DNA from: Desulfosporosinus acididurans
GTDB taxonomy: Bacteria > Bacillota > Desulfitobacteriia > Desulfitobacteriales > Desulfitobacteriaceae
Assembly (NCBI RefSeq): GCF_001029285.1
Contig: NZ_LDZY01000014.1
Coordinates: 1 to 64,000 of the forward strand
Reading direction: 5' to 3'
DNA: 64,000 nucleotides
Positions 34,339-44,437 of the stretch are shown here, piece after piece. Under the pieces are notes generated by a model. It was not told the origin of the DNA and searched no databases. It saw only the letters and a list, made by a program, of their open reading frames with translations. A program made the position numbers and the translations under genes. Numbering within the stretch: position 1 is the stretch's first letter; each line of letters starts with the position of its first letter.

Positions 34339-36396
34339 ATGCAAGAAAATGTGAGTCATGAAGGTAAGAAGACCTCTTCCGGAAGTTTCAACTCTGCAAT
34401 GATAGTAGAAGCTGTAAAGGACGCTTTCAAAAAACTAAACCCATCTATCATGTGGCGTAATCCGGTGATGTTTGTGGTAGAGGCCGTGGCAGTGTTAAGT
34501 ACCTTTTTTGTATTAAGAGATTTATTTGCACATGCCAAGACGTTAGGGTTTAATCTGCAAATTGCCATTTGGTTATGGATAACAGTCATCTTTGCCAATT
34601 TTTCTGAAGCCATTGCTGAGGGGCGAGGAAAAGCACAAGCCTCGGCTTTACGGAAGACGAGGAGTGAAACCTTAGCCAAAAAGCTCGATGGAGAGAAGAT
34701 CGTCAATGTTCCGGCTCCGGATTTACGCAAAGATGACATTGTTTTAGTAGAGGCTGGAGATGTTATCCCTGGTGACGGTGAAGTGATTGAAGGAATCGCG
34801 TCTGTTGATGAAAGCGCTGTTACAGGAGAATCAGCCCCCGTTATTCGTGAATCCGGTGGTGACCGAAGTTCCGTTACCGGCGGGACGAAAGTGTTATCAG
34901 ACTGGATTAAAGTAAGAATTACAGCAAATCCTGGGGAAACGTTCCTCGACCGGATGATTCATTTAGTTGAAGGAGCCAAACGACAAAAAACGCCAAATGA
35001 AATTGCTTTGACGATTTTACTTTTAGGTTTGACAATTATTTTCTTACTTGCGGTGGCGACCCTTGAACCTTATGCTATCTATTCAGGTACTATTGTAGCT
35101 GTCCCAGTACTGGCTGCCTTATTAGTTTGCCTTATTCCTACCACCATTGGAGGACTGCTCAGTGCCATTGGGATTGCCGGAATGGATCGTTTGTTAAAAC
35201 GGAATGTCTTGGCGATGTCCGGACGGGCAGTAGAAGCTGCCGGAGATGTCAATGTTTTGCTGCTCGATAAGACGGGAACCATTACCCTAGGCAACAGGAT
35301 GGCGACTGAATTTATTCCCGCGTCGGGTGTACCTGCTGAAAAACTCGCCGATGCAGCCCAAATATCCTCGCTTGCTGATGAAACTCCCGAAGGACGAAGT
35401 ATCGTAATCTTAGCGAAAGAAAAGTACAATATAAGAGAACGTGATATTAATAGTTTAGGAGCGATCTTTATACCGTTCAGTGCTCAAACAAGAATGAGCG
35501 GTGTTAACCTGGAGGGGCGGGAAATCCGCAAAGGGGCAACAGATGCCATCGAAAAATATGTCCGTGAACAAGGTGGGATTATGGCCCCCGATGTCATTAC
35601 TGCGGTAGAGGATATTGCCAAAAAAGGGGGCACGCCTTTAGTTGTAGCCGAGGGAGCTCAGGCATTAGGCGTTATTTATCTTAAGGATGTCGTCAAAGGC
35701 GGTATTAAAGAGCGTTTTGCCCAGCTCCGTAAAATGGGTATAAAAACTGTGATGATTACCGGCGATAATCCACTCACTGCGGCAGCTATTGCAGCAGAGG
35801 CCGGTGTTGATGATTTCTTAGCCGAAGCTACTCCGGAAGCAAAACTGAAACTTATTAGAGATTACCAAAATAAAGGACATCTTGTGGCAATGACAGGGGA
35901 TGGGACAAACGATGCGCCGGCACTTGCTCAGGCAGACGTAGGCGTTGCTATGAATAGCGGTACTCAGGCTGCCAAGGAAGCCGGAAACATGGTTGACTTA
36001 GACAGTAACCCTACAAAACTCATTGAGGTTGTGGAGATAGGTAAACAGCTTCTAATGACAAGAGGTTCATTAACGACGTTCAGTATTGCCAATGATGTAG
36101 CCAAATACTTCGCCATTATTCCCGCTTTATTCTTTGCAACCTACCCGCAATTAAAGATATTAAATATTATGCATCTGGCAACACCCCAAAGTGCCATTCT
36201 TTCAGCGGTCATCTTTAATGCCCTAATTATTGTAGCATTGGTTCCTCTCGCTTTACGTGGGGTGAAATACCAACCACTTGGAGCAAATATTATCTTACGG
36301 AAAAATCTTTTGTTCTATGGTTTGGGCGGATTGATCGTTCCGTTTATAGGGATTAAAATTATCGATTTGATTATTTCCGCCTTACACTGGGCGTGA
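34339..36396 (+). CDS. kdpB: K+-transporting ATPase subunit KdpB
   Basis: A 685-residue P-type ATPase. Motifs: TGES in the actuator domain ([15 protein letters not shown]), the phosphorylated Asp in [16 protein letters not shown], and the hinge [20 protein letters not shown]. Membrane helices cluster at residues 40-95, 215-280 and 580-685. It supplies the energy for potassium uptake. kdpC starts just beyond its stop. GGAGG stands before ATG 34339. Confidence 0.97.
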   Translation: MQENVSHEGKKTSSGSFNSAMIVEAVKDAFKKLNPSIMWRNPVMFVVEAVAVLSTFFVLRDLFAHAKTLGFNLQIAIWLWITVIFANFSEAIAEGRGKAQASALRKTRSETLAKKLDGEKIVNVPAPDLRKDDIVLVEAGDVIPGDGEVIEGIASVDESAVTGESAPVIRESGGDRSSVTGGTKVLSDWIKVRITANPGETFLDRMIHLVEGAKRQKTPNEIALTILLLGLTIIFLLAVATLEPYAIYSGTIVAVPVLAALLVCLIPTTIGGLLSAIGIAGMDRLLKRNVLAMSGRAVEAAGDVNVLLLDKTGTITLGNRMATEFIPASGVPAEKLADAAQISSLADETPEGRSIVILAKEKYNIRERDINSLGAIFIPFSAQTRMSGVNLEGREIRKGATDAIEKYVREQGGIMAPDVITAVEDIAKKGGTPLVVAEGAQALGVIYLKDVVKGGIKERFAQLRKMGIKTVMITGDNPLTAAAIAAEAGVDDFLAEATPEAKLKLIRDYQNKGHLVAMTGDGTNDAPALAQADVGVAMNSGTQAAKEAGNMVDLDSNPTKLIEVVEIGKQLLMTRGSLTTFSIANDVAKYFAIIPALFFATYPQLKILNIMHLATPQSAILSAVIFNALIIVALVPLALRGVKYQPLGANIILRKNLLFYGLGGLIVPFIGIKIIDLIISALHWA

Positions 36397-36413
36397 GAAA
36401 GGAGTCTTTAAAG

Positions 36414-36992
36414 ATGCTAAAGCAATTTGCGAAAAGTTTTGCCATGCTGCTTGTGATGATCGTACTGACAGGGATTGCTTATCCTTTAGTGATAACCGGT
36501 CTTGCTCAGATAATCTTCCCTCACCAGGCAAATGGCTCTTTAGTGTATAAGGGTGGCCAGGTCGTGGGATCCCAATTAATAGGCCAGAATTTCAATGATC
36601 CTAAGTACTTTCAGTCGAGACCTTCAGCCGCAGGGAAAAACGGCTATGATGCCACAGCATCGGGAGGATCTAATTTGGGGCCAACCAATAAAGAATTTTT
36701 AAACAGTGTGGCTGAACGAGCCAATAATATTCGTCAACAAAATGGGTTAAGCCCTAACCAAGCTGTTCCTTCTGATCTTGTGACGGCATCTGCCAGCGGC
36801 TTAGACCCGGATATTACTCCAGCAGGAGCTATGATTCAAATCCCAAGAATAGCAAAATTACGGAATCTCTCCGCTGAGACCGTTAAAAATCTGGTGCAGA
36901 GAAATACTGCTTCGCCTCAATTGGGAATATTCGGTGAGCCGAGGGTTAATGTTTTGCAGCTTAACCTTGATCTCGATAACTTAACGAAATAA
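36414..36992 (+). CDS. kdpC: K+-transporting ATPase subunit KdpC
   Basis: A 192-residue subunit with one N-terminal membrane helix (FAMLLVMIVLTGIAYPLV) and a soluble outer domain containing GSQLIGQNF, YFQSRPSAA, SGGSNLGPTN and ITPAGAMIQIPRIA, all typical of KdpC. ATG 36414 is preferred over GTG 36393 because AAAGGAG lies at 36399-36405. It stabilises the KdpA-KdpB assembly and increases potassium affinity. A hairpin separates it from kdpD. Confidence 0.95.
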   Translation: MLKQFAKSFAMLLVMIVLTGIAYPLVITGLAQIIFPHQANGSLVYKGGQVVGSQLIGQNFNDPKYFQSRPSAAGKNGYDATASGGSNLGPTNKEFLNSVAERANNIRQQNGLSPNQAVPSDLVTASASGLDPDITPAGAMIQIPRIAKLRNLSAETVKNLVQRNTASPQLGIFGEPRVNVLQLNLDLDNLTK

Positions 36993-37003
36993 TTAAATAG
37001 ATA

Positions 37004-37043
37004 TAGCCAAACAGTTAAAAAACGTAAATTAACTGCTTGGCTA
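37004..37043 (+). terminator. Hairpin between kdpC and kdpD
   Basis: Arms 37004-37017 and 37030-37043 pair over 14 bases with one mismatch; the following TGCTTTGCTTT is only moderately T-rich. It may partly terminate transcription, giving less KdpD and KdpE than transporter, or protect the kdpFABC message end. Confidence 0.55.
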
Positions 37044-37069
37044 TGCTTTGCTTTAATGGGGAGGAAACA

Positions 37070-39775
37070 ATGAACGAGAAAAGGCGTGTTAATCCCGATG
37101 AGCTTTTGGCTGATATACAGGATCAGACAAAAGGAAAATTAACGGTTTTCCTAGGAGCTGCAGCTGGAGTCGGAAAAACTTATGCTATGCTGGAAGTTGC
37201 CCGGGAAAGATTGTCCGAAGGCATTAAACTTGTAGCAGGATGGGTTGAACCGCATGCTCGGCCAGAAACAATAGCCTTAATGGAAGGGGTTCCTAAAGTT
37301 ATCCCTAAAGAGATTGAGTATCACGGCAGGGTCTTGAAGGAGATGGACCTTGATGAAATACTGTCAATCCATCCTGAAATAGTTTTAGTGGATGAATTAG
37401 CTCATACTAATGTGCCCGGTTCACGGCATCTGAAGCGCTACCAGGATGTTGAGGAACTCCTGGCAGTGGGAATCCATGTTTATACAACAATTAATATTCA
37501 GCATGTTGAAAGCTTTAATGATATCGTTGCGAAGATAACGGGAGTTACCGTTCGTGAAACGGTTCCGGACTCAATTTTAGAAAACGCCAGAATACATCTT
37601 ATTGACATTCCAACAGAGGCTTTAATTCAGCGCCTGGAAGAAGGGAAAATTTACGTACCTAATCAAGCGAAACATGCTTTGGACAAGTTTTTTAGACCGG
37701 GGAATATTAATGCTTTAAGAGAACTATCTATGCGCTTTGCAGCCCAGAGAGTTGATCGGCAATTGGAATCCTACATGCGGGTTCACGGCATAGAGGGTCC
37801 TTGGCCGGCTGGTGAACGGGTCATGGTTTGCATTAGTACCAGCCCTTTTGGGGAACGGCTGATTAGAATGGGCAAACGAATTGCCGAAGGAATGAAAGCT
37901 GAACTTCTTGTAGTCTACATCGACACTCCTTCAAATTATTTAAAACAACAAATGCAAAAGGACCAGCTGGCTAAAAGCTTGCATTTAGCTCAAGAATTGA
38001 ATGCTGAAATCATATCTTTAAGCGGTAATGATGTTGTCGAAGAGTTACTTGAAGTCGCCCAAAAACGTAATGCAACCCAAATTATTATTGGCAAACCCGG
38101 AAACCTTAAACTTCGGGACCGCTTTACGGGATCGATTGTCGAGAAGGTGCTTAGGCAAAGCCAAAATATTAGTGTTCATGTGATACCAGGAGATGTTCCC
38201 AAGATCAAACAAGATCATGAACTAAAAAAGATTCGCCTAAATAAAGCGAATAATCTTATTCCGTATGTGACAACGTTTGTGTCGCTGGCAGTTATTACAG
38301 TTTTAGCGTGGTTAGGAAGTTCTGAGTTGGGTTTGGTTAATACAGCCATGCTTTATTTGCTGCCTGTCCTTTTGAGTGCTGGGCGTTATGGAAAAAAGGT
38401 TGGTGTTTTCACAGCGATTGTATCGATTATCACCTACGACTTTTTTACAATCCCTCCAGTTTTAACGTTTACTGTAGCAGATTTGAGGTATTTAATTAGT
38501 TTTGGAATTATGATTCTGATAGGCTATTATTTAGGTAATCTATCCACTCGGTTAAGAATTCAAATTATGAATTCTCGTCAGCGTGAGTCTCAAACTGCTG
38601 CTCTTTATTCGTTAAGCCGTGAAATTGCGGCAGTCTCTGAGCTGGATTTTGTACTGGAAAGTGTCGTCAAAAAAGTATCTGACATTATTCAAGGCGACGT
38701 CGTTATTTTAGTTCCCGAAAAAAATGGGCAGTTGGTTTTACGTGCTAGTTCAAACATGGGAAGTACCTTCGAAGAAAACGAAAGGGCAGTCGCTGCATGG
38801 GCTTTTCAAAATAAGCAAATTGCGGGAAAGGGCACGGATACACTTGGCGGGGCCAAAGGATTTTATCTGCCTTTAGTATCCGAACAAGGAATTTGCGGAG
38901 TGCTAGGAGTACAACTAAAAAATACGGAAAGATATATATTGTCCGAAAAAAGGAATTTAATTGATGCCTTTGCAAGCTTAACAGCTTTAGCTATCGCCAG
39001 AATCTCGTTGGTTGAAAGGGCAAGAGAGGCCCAGCTTTTGAGTGAATCTGAAAAGCTTCGGACCGCGTTACTCAACTCTATATCTCATGATTTGCGAACT
39101 CCGCTTGCCTCAATGATAGGGGCTATAACAAGCCTTTTAGAGAATGACAATCTCTTCGATGCTTCTTCCCGTCAGGCTCTTCTCCAAACCATTAAAATTG
39201 GTGCCATGAGGATGAATAAGTTAGTGAATAATTTACTCGATATGGCTCGACTAGAAAGCGATATGCTTAAGTTAAACAAGGAGTGGTGTTCGATCAATGA
39301 AATCATTAAAGAATCCATTAAATATTTTGATGAAGGTTTAGTGAACAAACGGCAAATTGTCTGCGAAATTTCCAATAAAGATTTATTGATTAACGTGGAC
39401 TTCGTATTAATCAGACAAGTACTTACCAATCTTTTGGATAATGCTATGAAATATTCCAAGCCGGATAGTCAAATTCTTATTAATGTTAGAAATAACGAAA
39501 AACAAGTGGAATTTTCCGTTCACGATCAGGGGGTACCTATTCCTTCGGAAGATCTAGAGCATATTTTTGATAAGTTCTACCGAGTACGTTCTCCTCGCCA
39601 GATTAGCGGAACGGGATTAGGTTTAGCTATTTCAAAGGGAATCGTTGAACTTCACGGCGGAAGCATACGAGCAGAAAATAGTTTGGACAACGGGGGAGTT
39701 ACTATTTCGTTTTCAATTCCGCTAACTGAAATTCCTACAAATACTCCGGAAGAAATAGGAGATTACCATGAATGA
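37070..39775 (+). CDS. kdpD: Sensor histidine kinase KdpD
   Basis: A 901-residue potassium/turgor sensor. ATG 37070 is chosen after GGGGAGG (37059-37065); the longer frame from 37037 lacks a site. Domains: KdpD N-terminal ATP-binding domain with Walker A (FLGAAAGVGKTYAML) and VDELAHTN, a universal-stress-type domain (residues about 250-370), four membrane helices (about 400-500), a GAF-like region (about 520-650), HisKA with SISHDLRTPLASM, and HATPase with NLLDNAMKYS and GTGLGLAISKG. It phosphorylates KdpE, whose gene overlaps its end by 8 bases. Confidence 0.95.
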   Translation: MNEKRRVNPDELLADIQDQTKGKLTVFLGAAAGVGKTYAMLEVARERLSEGIKLVAGWVEPHARPETIALMEGVPKVIPKEIEYHGRVLKEMDLDEILSIHPEIVLVDELAHTNVPGSRHLKRYQDVEELLAVGIHVYTTINIQHVESFNDIVAKITGVTVRETVPDSILENARIHLIDIPTEALIQRLEEGKIYVPNQAKHALDKFFRPGNINALRELSMRFAAQRVDRQLESYMRVHGIEGPWPAGERVMVCISTSPFGERLIRMGKRIAEGMKAELLVVYIDTPSNYLKQQMQKDQLAKSLHLAQELNAEIISLSGNDVVEELLEVAQKRNATQIIIGKPGNLKLRDRFTGSIVEKVLRQSQNISVHVIPGDVPKIKQDHELKKIRLNKANNLIPYVTTFVSLAVITVLAWLGSSELGLVNTAMLYLLPVLLSAGRYGKKVGVFTAIVSIITYDFFTIPPVLTFTVADLRYLISFGIMILIGYYLGNLSTRLRIQIMNSRQRESQTAALYSLSREIAAVSELDFVLESVVKKVSDIIQGDVVILVPEKNGQLVLRASSNMGSTFEENERAVAAWAFQNKQIAGKGTDTLGGAKGFYLPLVSEQGICGVLGVQLKNTERYILSEKRNLIDAFASLTALAIARISLVERAREAQLLSESEKLRTALLNSISHDLRTPLASMIGAITSLLENDNLFDASSRQALLQTIKIGAMRMNKLVNNLLDMARLESDMLKLNKEWCSINEIIKESIKYFDEGLVNKRQIVCEISNKDLLINVDFVLIRQVLTNLLDNAMKYSKPDSQILINVRNNEKQVEFSVHDQGVPIPSEDLEHIFDKFYRVRSPRQISGTGLGLAISKGIVELHGGSIRAENSLDNGGVTISFSIPLTEIPTNTPEEIGDYHE

Positions 39776-40451
39776 GAAAGATAAACGGATACTTGTAATT
39801 GATGATGAACCTCAAATTCTCAGACTTCTAAAGGTTTCTCTGGCAGTACATGGTTATGAGGTATATGAGGCTAATACTGCCGCTGAAGGATTTAGAAAGA
39901 TAACTGAAACTAAACCCGATCTGATTGTTTTGGATTTAGGACTTCCTGATTCAGATGGTATTGATGTTATCACAAAGGTAAGAGAATCTTCGAAAGTACC
40001 GGTCGTTGTTCTGACTGCGCGTGAACATGAAAATGATAAAGTTTTAGCATTTGATTTAGGAGCAGACGATTACGTAACCAAGCCATTTAGCATGGGAGAA
40101 CTTCTTGCAAGGATTCGAAACGCTCTGAGGCATAGCTATGATACAAGTGATGAAGTAATCTTGAAATTTGGAGACATAACTATCAATCTTGAAAACCGCG
40201 AAGTAAGAGTCAATGGGAATCTGATCAAATTGACACCGATTGAGTATCAATTACTGACCTTGCTAGCTCAAAATAAAGGAAAAATACTAACGCACCATCA
40301 ACTTCTCAGTACGATTTGGGGGCCGCATACAGATTCAAATAGCCACTACTTAAGGATATATATAGGACAATTAAGGAAAAAACTGGAGAATGATCCTTCG
40401 GAACCGATTCACCTTATTACTGAACCTGGGATCGGATATAAACTAGTTTAA
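39768..40451 (+). CDS. kdpE: Response regulator KdpE
   Basis: A 227-residue OmpR-family regulator with AGGAG before ATG 39768. The receiver has VIDDEPQ and the phosphorylated Asp in LIVLDLGLPDSDGID, with Lys in YVTKPFSMGEL. The C-terminal winged helix has VRVNGNLIKLTPIEYQLLTLLA and HYLRIYIGQLRKKLE, where the DNA-recognition helix lies. It should activate kdpFABC via the TTTAC repeats upstream of kdpF. Confidence 0.95.
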   Translation: MNEKDKRILVIDDEPQILRLLKVSLAVHGYEVYEANTAAEGFRKITETKPDLIVLDLGLPDSDGIDVITKVRESSKVPVVVLTAREHENDKVLAFDLGADDYVTKPFSMGELLARIRNALRHSYDTSDEVILKFGDITINLENREVRVNGNLIKLTPIEYQLLTLLAQNKGKILTHHQLLSTIWGPHTDSNSHYLRIYIGQLRKKLENDPSEPIHLITEPGIGYKLV

Positions 40452-40464
40452 TTTCACTATATAA

Positions 40465-41256
40465 TTACTGATAGATAATTGCAATAACGTGGGCAACTGG
40501 AATAAGAAGCACCTGCCCCATCAAGGTTCCAGCTAACTTAGAACCGATCAGCATAACGACAAGGGCCTTGATATCTTCGTAGGGTCGATTTCCCCTTAAA
40601 GCCTGATCAGTAATAATCGAAGACTTTGGATCGACAAAAAGCATGAGAATAATATTGGCAGCAGTGTTAATGATACCTGCCGACGCCGAAGCTGCCAGAC
40701 GGTGTTCAGTATTAACCAGTAATGTGGAATAGAAAGCCGACATCACTCCAATTGTATAGAGACCGGTGACGAAAGCATTGAGCGCCATTAATTCGCCCGG
40801 GATTTTACGAAAGGGGAGAGTATTTACCATGTTCTTTGACGGTAATTTAATGTACCAAAAGAATTTCCGGATATTGTCGAATCTTAAGGTATTCATAATA
40901 ATGGATGGTACAGAACCTGATCGTTCGAGGTTGCTTACTGCTTTAGAGAAGCAACTTAAAAAAGTCGGGGTTAACAAACTACCCATAAGAACCCCTAATG
41001 CCGCTATCCAGATGACTTTGCGCATAGATGGAAGTGGATCATTCTTTTGATTAAGAGAAATATCCATCAATTCTCCAATTAAAGGGGCTTGAAGGGTATG
41101 TGCCGCCAGAGAAACCAGGTAGAAAAGGTTAAAAAAGGTATTGGACAAGGCGAATTGCCTGCTTTTAACAGAATTAAGCCGTACGGAATAAGCAAAGGTA
41201 TCAATAATATGAATTAGGAATGTAGAAAGAAATAATTGAGAGATATTGAATTGCAC
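40465..41256 (-). CDS. amj: Amj-like lipid II flippase (DUF2837)
   Basis: A 263-residue membrane protein. GTG 41256 is taken as start, 8 bases after GGAGG, rather than ATG 41271, which overlaps that site. About six to seven helices; the N-terminal pattern STFLIHIIDTFAYSVRLNSV and the stretch LVSLAAHTLQAPLIGELMD resemble B. subtilis Amj (YdaH), which flips lipid II across the membrane as an alternative to MurJ. Length is close to Amj (about 270). It faces kdpE convergently. In Bacillus, amj is induced when MurJ fails; no such control can be seen here. Confidence 0.7.
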   Translation of the reverse strand: MQFNISQLFLSTFLIHIIDTFAYSVRLNSVKSRQFALSNTFFNLFYLVSLAAHTLQAPLIGELMDISLNQKNDPLPSMRKVIWIAALGVLMGSLLTPTFLSCFSKAVSNLERSGSVPSIIMNTLRFDNIRKFFWYIKLPSKNMVNTLPFRKIPGELMALNAFVTGLYTIGVMSAFYSTLLVNTEHRLAASASAGIINTAANIILMLFVDPKSSIITDQALRGNRPYEDIKALVVMLIGSKLAGTLMGQVLLIPVAHVIAIIYQ

Positions 41257-41318
41257 AGTTTTACCCTCCATCCGACCTTATCCTTGATATGACTATGTCG
41301 GAAGAAGAACAGAAATGC

Positions 41319-41347
41319 TTGACAACCTACATGTCGTATACTAAACT
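41319..41347 (+). promoter_or_regulatory. Promoter of the BtuFCD-type operon
   Basis: TTGACA 41319-41324 and TAAACT 41342-41347 with a 17-base spacer. Transcription from here would include the structured leader that follows. Confidence 0.65.
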
Positions 41348-41354
41348 ATGAAAA

Positions 41355-41475
41355 ATTCCACAAATTTCAACTGCCTACGGGAATGTTAGGATATAAATAC
41401 CTAAGTTAACGGTAATCATACCTGATACCGGCAAGACTTTTACCCTTCCGTTAGTGAAGGGTTTTTGTTTTTAAA
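41355..41475 (+). promoter_or_regulatory. Structured leader with terminator, unclassified riboswitch candidate
   Basis: About 110 bases of leader form a series of hairpins: TTAGG 41386-41390 with CCTAA 41400-41404, CGGTA 41410-41414 with TACCG 41426-41430, and a terminator ACCCTTC 41442-41448 with GAAGGGT 41456-41462 followed by T-rich sequence, all before the first gene. This layout is that of a transcription-attenuating riboswitch. The classical cobalamin (B12) box was not found, although a B12-type importer follows. Confidence 0.5.
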
Positions 41476-41506
41476 AGTTTAACTTATGAAAGGAAGGTTA
41501 GTCGTA

Positions 41507-42469
41507 ATGAAAAAAGCTTTGCCTTTGTTACTCATAATGGTTTTAGTTTTAGGAATATTGACTGGCTGCGGTACTCAAACTGCTAAACAAGCAACGGATC
41601 CGACGGATCAAACAAACAAAGTAAACTCAGCACAAACCAACTATCCCCTGACAATTAAAGATGATTCCGGGACAGAAGTTTCTATACCGGCTAAGCCAGA
41701 GCGGATTATTTGTATCTTACCGAGTGCCACGGAAACCTTATTCGCGATAGGAGCGGGCAACAATGTTATTGCTGTAACCAAATATGATAACAATCCAGTT
41801 AATGTACAAAAAAAGGTAGAGTATGTGTTTCAGGATACTTTAAACCCGAACATAGAGCAGATTGTTAAGCTCAAACCGGACTTAATCATTCTGGGAGAGA
41901 TTAGCCCTACAACCACTGCAGCAATTCGCAATTTAAAGATACCGGTAATTGTTAGTAACCCCCAGGATCTAGCTAATGTTTACACTACCATCAAGGAATT
42001 TGGCAAAATTACCGATACCCAAGCTTCCGCGGCGAAAGTCATTGACAGTATGCAAAATGAAGAACGAGCGATTGAAAAGAAAGTCGTCCTGGTAAAAGAT
42101 ACAGATAGTCCCAAGGTTTGGATTGAAGTTGACCCGACTTTGTATACAGCAGGAAGCGGCACGTTTATGGATGAATTGGTTAGCAAGGCTGGTGGTATAA
42201 ACATTGCGGCAAATGTCAAGGGTTGGGTTCAATACAGTAGTGAAAAGGTAATGGCGGCAAATCCCCAAGTAATTTTATATTCCTATGGCGAGTATAACGT
42301 CAACGCCAAACAAACTATTATGAAACGCCCAGGTTGGCAAGATATTAACGCAGTAAAGAATAACAGGGTTGTCGAGCTTAACAGCGATTTGGTCACAGAA
42401 CCAGGCCCAAGGATTATCGACGGCATGGAAAGCATCGCTAAGGCATTGTACCCCAGTTTATTCCGATAA
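41507..42469 (+). CDS. Substrate-binding lipoprotein of a BtuF-type ABC importer
   Basis: A 320-residue lipoprotein. ATG 41507 (MKKALPLLL...) is chosen, after AAAGGAAGG; the frame extends 7 codons more. The signal peptide ends in the lipobox GILTGC, so the protein is anchored outside the membrane by lipid. The mature part is a periplasmic-binding-protein type III fold with RIICILPSATETLFAIGAGN, LKPDLIILG and PGPRIIDGMESIAKAL, as in BtuF and siderophore binders. The ligand could be a corrinoid, heme or siderophore. Permease and ATPase genes follow immediately. Confidence 0.88.
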   Translation: MKKALPLLLIMVLVLGILTGCGTQTAKQATDPTDQTNKVNSAQTNYPLTIKDDSGTEVSIPAKPERIICILPSATETLFAIGAGNNVIAVTKYDNNPVNVQKKVEYVFQDTLNPNIEQIVKLKPDLIILGEISPTTTAAIRNLKIPVIVSNPQDLANVYTTIKEFGKITDTQASAAKVIDSMQNEERAIEKKVVLVKDTDSPKVWIEVDPTLYTAGSGTFMDELVSKAGGINIAANVKGWVQYSSEKVMAANPQVILYSYGEYNVNAKQTIMKRPGWQDINAVKNNRVVELNSDLVTEPGPRIIDGMESIAKALYPSLFR

Positions 42470-42470
42470 G

Positions 42471-43517
42471 ATGAGTATGTTTATGAAACGTAAAATTATA
42501 CCATGGACGGTGGGATTACTCTTCCTGCTCTTTCTTACAATATTGGCCAGCCTATCAATCGGGTCTGTGTATGTGCCTTTAGGCTTGTCTTTCCGAATTC
42601 TTCTCGATCATTTACCGTATATGCCCGCGGCCGGAAGCCTGGTTCAAAATGCAATTATCTGGGAATTGAGACTTCCGCGAATTTTCCTGGCTGTCTTAGT
42701 AGGAGCAATGCTCTCGGCTTCCGGTGTTGCCTTTCAAGGAATCTTACGCAATCCTTTAGCTGATCCTTATATCTTAGGGGTCTCGGTTGGTGCAGCACTG
42801 GGTGCTGCAGGCTACATTGTTTATTTGCACAACATAGCATGGTTAGGCCAACTGGGTCTGCCCTTAGTCTCTTTTGCCGGAGGCATCGTATCTCTAGCTT
42901 TGGTCTTGGTACTCGCGGAACATCATGGGCAGCGGGATAGAGAAACCTTAATTCTTTCCGGTGTAGTCATTCAGTCTCTTTTTGGCGCTTTTTTGACCTT
43001 CCTCATTGCCATTGCAGGGCACCAGATGCAAGAGATTGTCTTTTGGATGATGGGCAGCCTGGCTAATAGCAGTTGGCAGAACGTGGTTATTCTGCTGCCT
43101 TACTTTATAGCGGGTATGGTCTACCTGTTACTGCAATACCGCGATCTTAATGTCATTGCTTTAGGTGAACGGGCGGCAACTTACTTAGGGATGGAAGTGG
43201 AGAAAAAGAAAATTGCTATACTGGCCGCGGGTACTCTACTTACGGCTGCGGCTGTATCCCAAGTTGGCATTATCGGCTTTGTAGGTTTAATCGTACCTCA
43301 CCTGATGCGTTTGGTAGTTGGACCGGATCACAAGGTTCTCTTACCATTATCTACTGTGGCAGGTGCTATTTTCCTCCTTTGGTCAGATACAATTGCCCGA
43401 GCTGTAATACCGTCTCAGGAATTACCTATAGGGGTTGTGACAGCCTTTGTAGGTGCGCCGTTTTTTGCTTATCTATTGAAAAAAGGGTTAAGGAGGGGCA
43501 AAAGTGAGTCTTTTTGA
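42471..43517 (+). CDS. FecCD/BtuC-type ABC permease
   Basis: A 348-residue permease with about ten helices, starting at ATG 42471, 2 bases after the preceding stop. Family marks are WELRLPRIFLAVLVGAMLSA, GILRNPLADPYILGVSVGAALGA and QVGIIGFVGLIVPHLMR, typical of FecCD permeases. It acts as a dimer that passes the ligand from the binding lipoprotein to the cytoplasm. Its end overlaps the ATPase gene by 14 bases, so translation is coupled. Confidence 0.93.
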   Translation: MSMFMKRKIIPWTVGLLFLLFLTILASLSIGSVYVPLGLSFRILLDHLPYMPAAGSLVQNAIIWELRLPRIFLAVLVGAMLSASGVAFQGILRNPLADPYILGVSVGAALGAAGYIVYLHNIAWLGQLGLPLVSFAGGIVSLALVLVLAEHHGQRDRETLILSGVVIQSLFGAFLTFLIAIAGHQMQEIVFWMMGSLANSSWQNVVILLPYFIAGMVYLLLQYRDLNVIALGERAATYLGMEVEKKKIAILAAGTLLTAAAVSQVGIIGFVGLIVPHLMRLVVGPDHKVLLPLSTVAGAIFLLWSDTIARAVIPSQELPIGVVTAFVGAPFFAYLLKKGLRRGKSESF

Positions 43518-44277
43518 AATATGCGGTGTCAGCCAGGACTATGGCTGGGGGCCAGTGCTGCAAAACATTAACTTTCACTTAACCGAAGGCGGAAGCACTG
43601 GTATTATCGGGCCGAACGGCAGCGGTAAATCGACATTGATCCGTGTTATCAGCGGTCTGCTCGTTCCGAGTCAAGGTGAAGTACGGTTTCGGGGCAAAAC
43701 TGTACATTCATATCGCAAGAAGGAACTTGCCAGGCAGATTGCGGTATTAGAACAAGAAGGAACTGCTCCCTTGCCTTTTACAGTAAAAGAAGTTGTTGCC
43801 ATGGGCCGTTATCCTTGGTTAAAACCTTTCAGTGAGCTTAACCGCCAAAATGATTTGATTGTCGAAGAGGTGCTCACAACCCTAGGTCTGTGGGAGATAC
43901 AAGACCAATCGGTTAATACCCTTAGCGGAGGCCAAAGACAACTGGTATCTTTAGCACGTGCTATGGCTCAACAGCCTACTGTGTTGATTCTGGATGAACC
44001 TACCACCTATTTGGACATTGGTCATCAGGTCTTGGTGATGCAGCATGTACGCCGCTGGCGCTTTAAAAAAGGCATTACTGTAATCATGGTCTTACACGAT
44101 TTAAACCTTGCCGGACAATACTGTGATAAATTCCTCTTGATGGAACAGGGACATATTAGAGCATGCGGAAATGCAACAGAGGTAATGGACCAAGAAATTA
44201 TTACCAGTGTTTATGGCACCAGTTTGATTAAAATAAACCACCCTGTGCTTGGTGTTCCTCAATTTTTACTTACCTAA
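43504..44277 (+). CDS. FecE/BtuD-type ABC ATPase
   Basis: A 257-residue ATPase starting at GTG 43504 after AGGAGGGG. Walker A is GPNGSGKST, the signature LSGGQRQLVSLARAMA, and Walker B VLILDEPTTYLDI followed by the switch His in VLHDLNLAGQY. It powers the BtuF/BtuC-type importer with the two genes before it. No B12 synthesis or adenosylation gene is in the operon to fix the ligand. Confidence 0.93.
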   Translation: MSLFEICGVSQDYGWGPVLQNINFHLTEGGSTGIIGPNGSGKSTLIRVISGLLVPSQGEVRFRGKTVHSYRKKELARQIAVLEQEGTAPLPFTVKEVVAMGRYPWLKPFSELNRQNDLIVEEVLTTLGLWEIQDQSVNTLSGGQRQLVSLARAMAQQPTVLILDEPTTYLDIGHQVLVMQHVRRWRFKKGITVIMVLHDLNLAGQYCDKFLLMEQGHIRACGNATEVMDQEIITSVYGTSLIKINHPVLGVPQFLLT

Positions 44278-44437
44278 CTCACTTTTTCAATCTTGTGAAC
44301 GTCCTATACTATTAGCTGTGGAAGCCGGTTGACATTCAGCAAATTGCCAGGAAAATAAAAATATTCAATTCCTACAGGAAATATTGTAGAAAGGTAGAAT
44401 ATATAAATGATACATGTAATAAAGATGGGTGAAATAG

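Noticed and set aside
41371-41440. Classical cobalamin riboswitch in the BtuFCD leader
   Set aside because: The leader is about 110 bases, too short, and lacks the conserved GCCACTG box; only an unclassified candidate is claimed.
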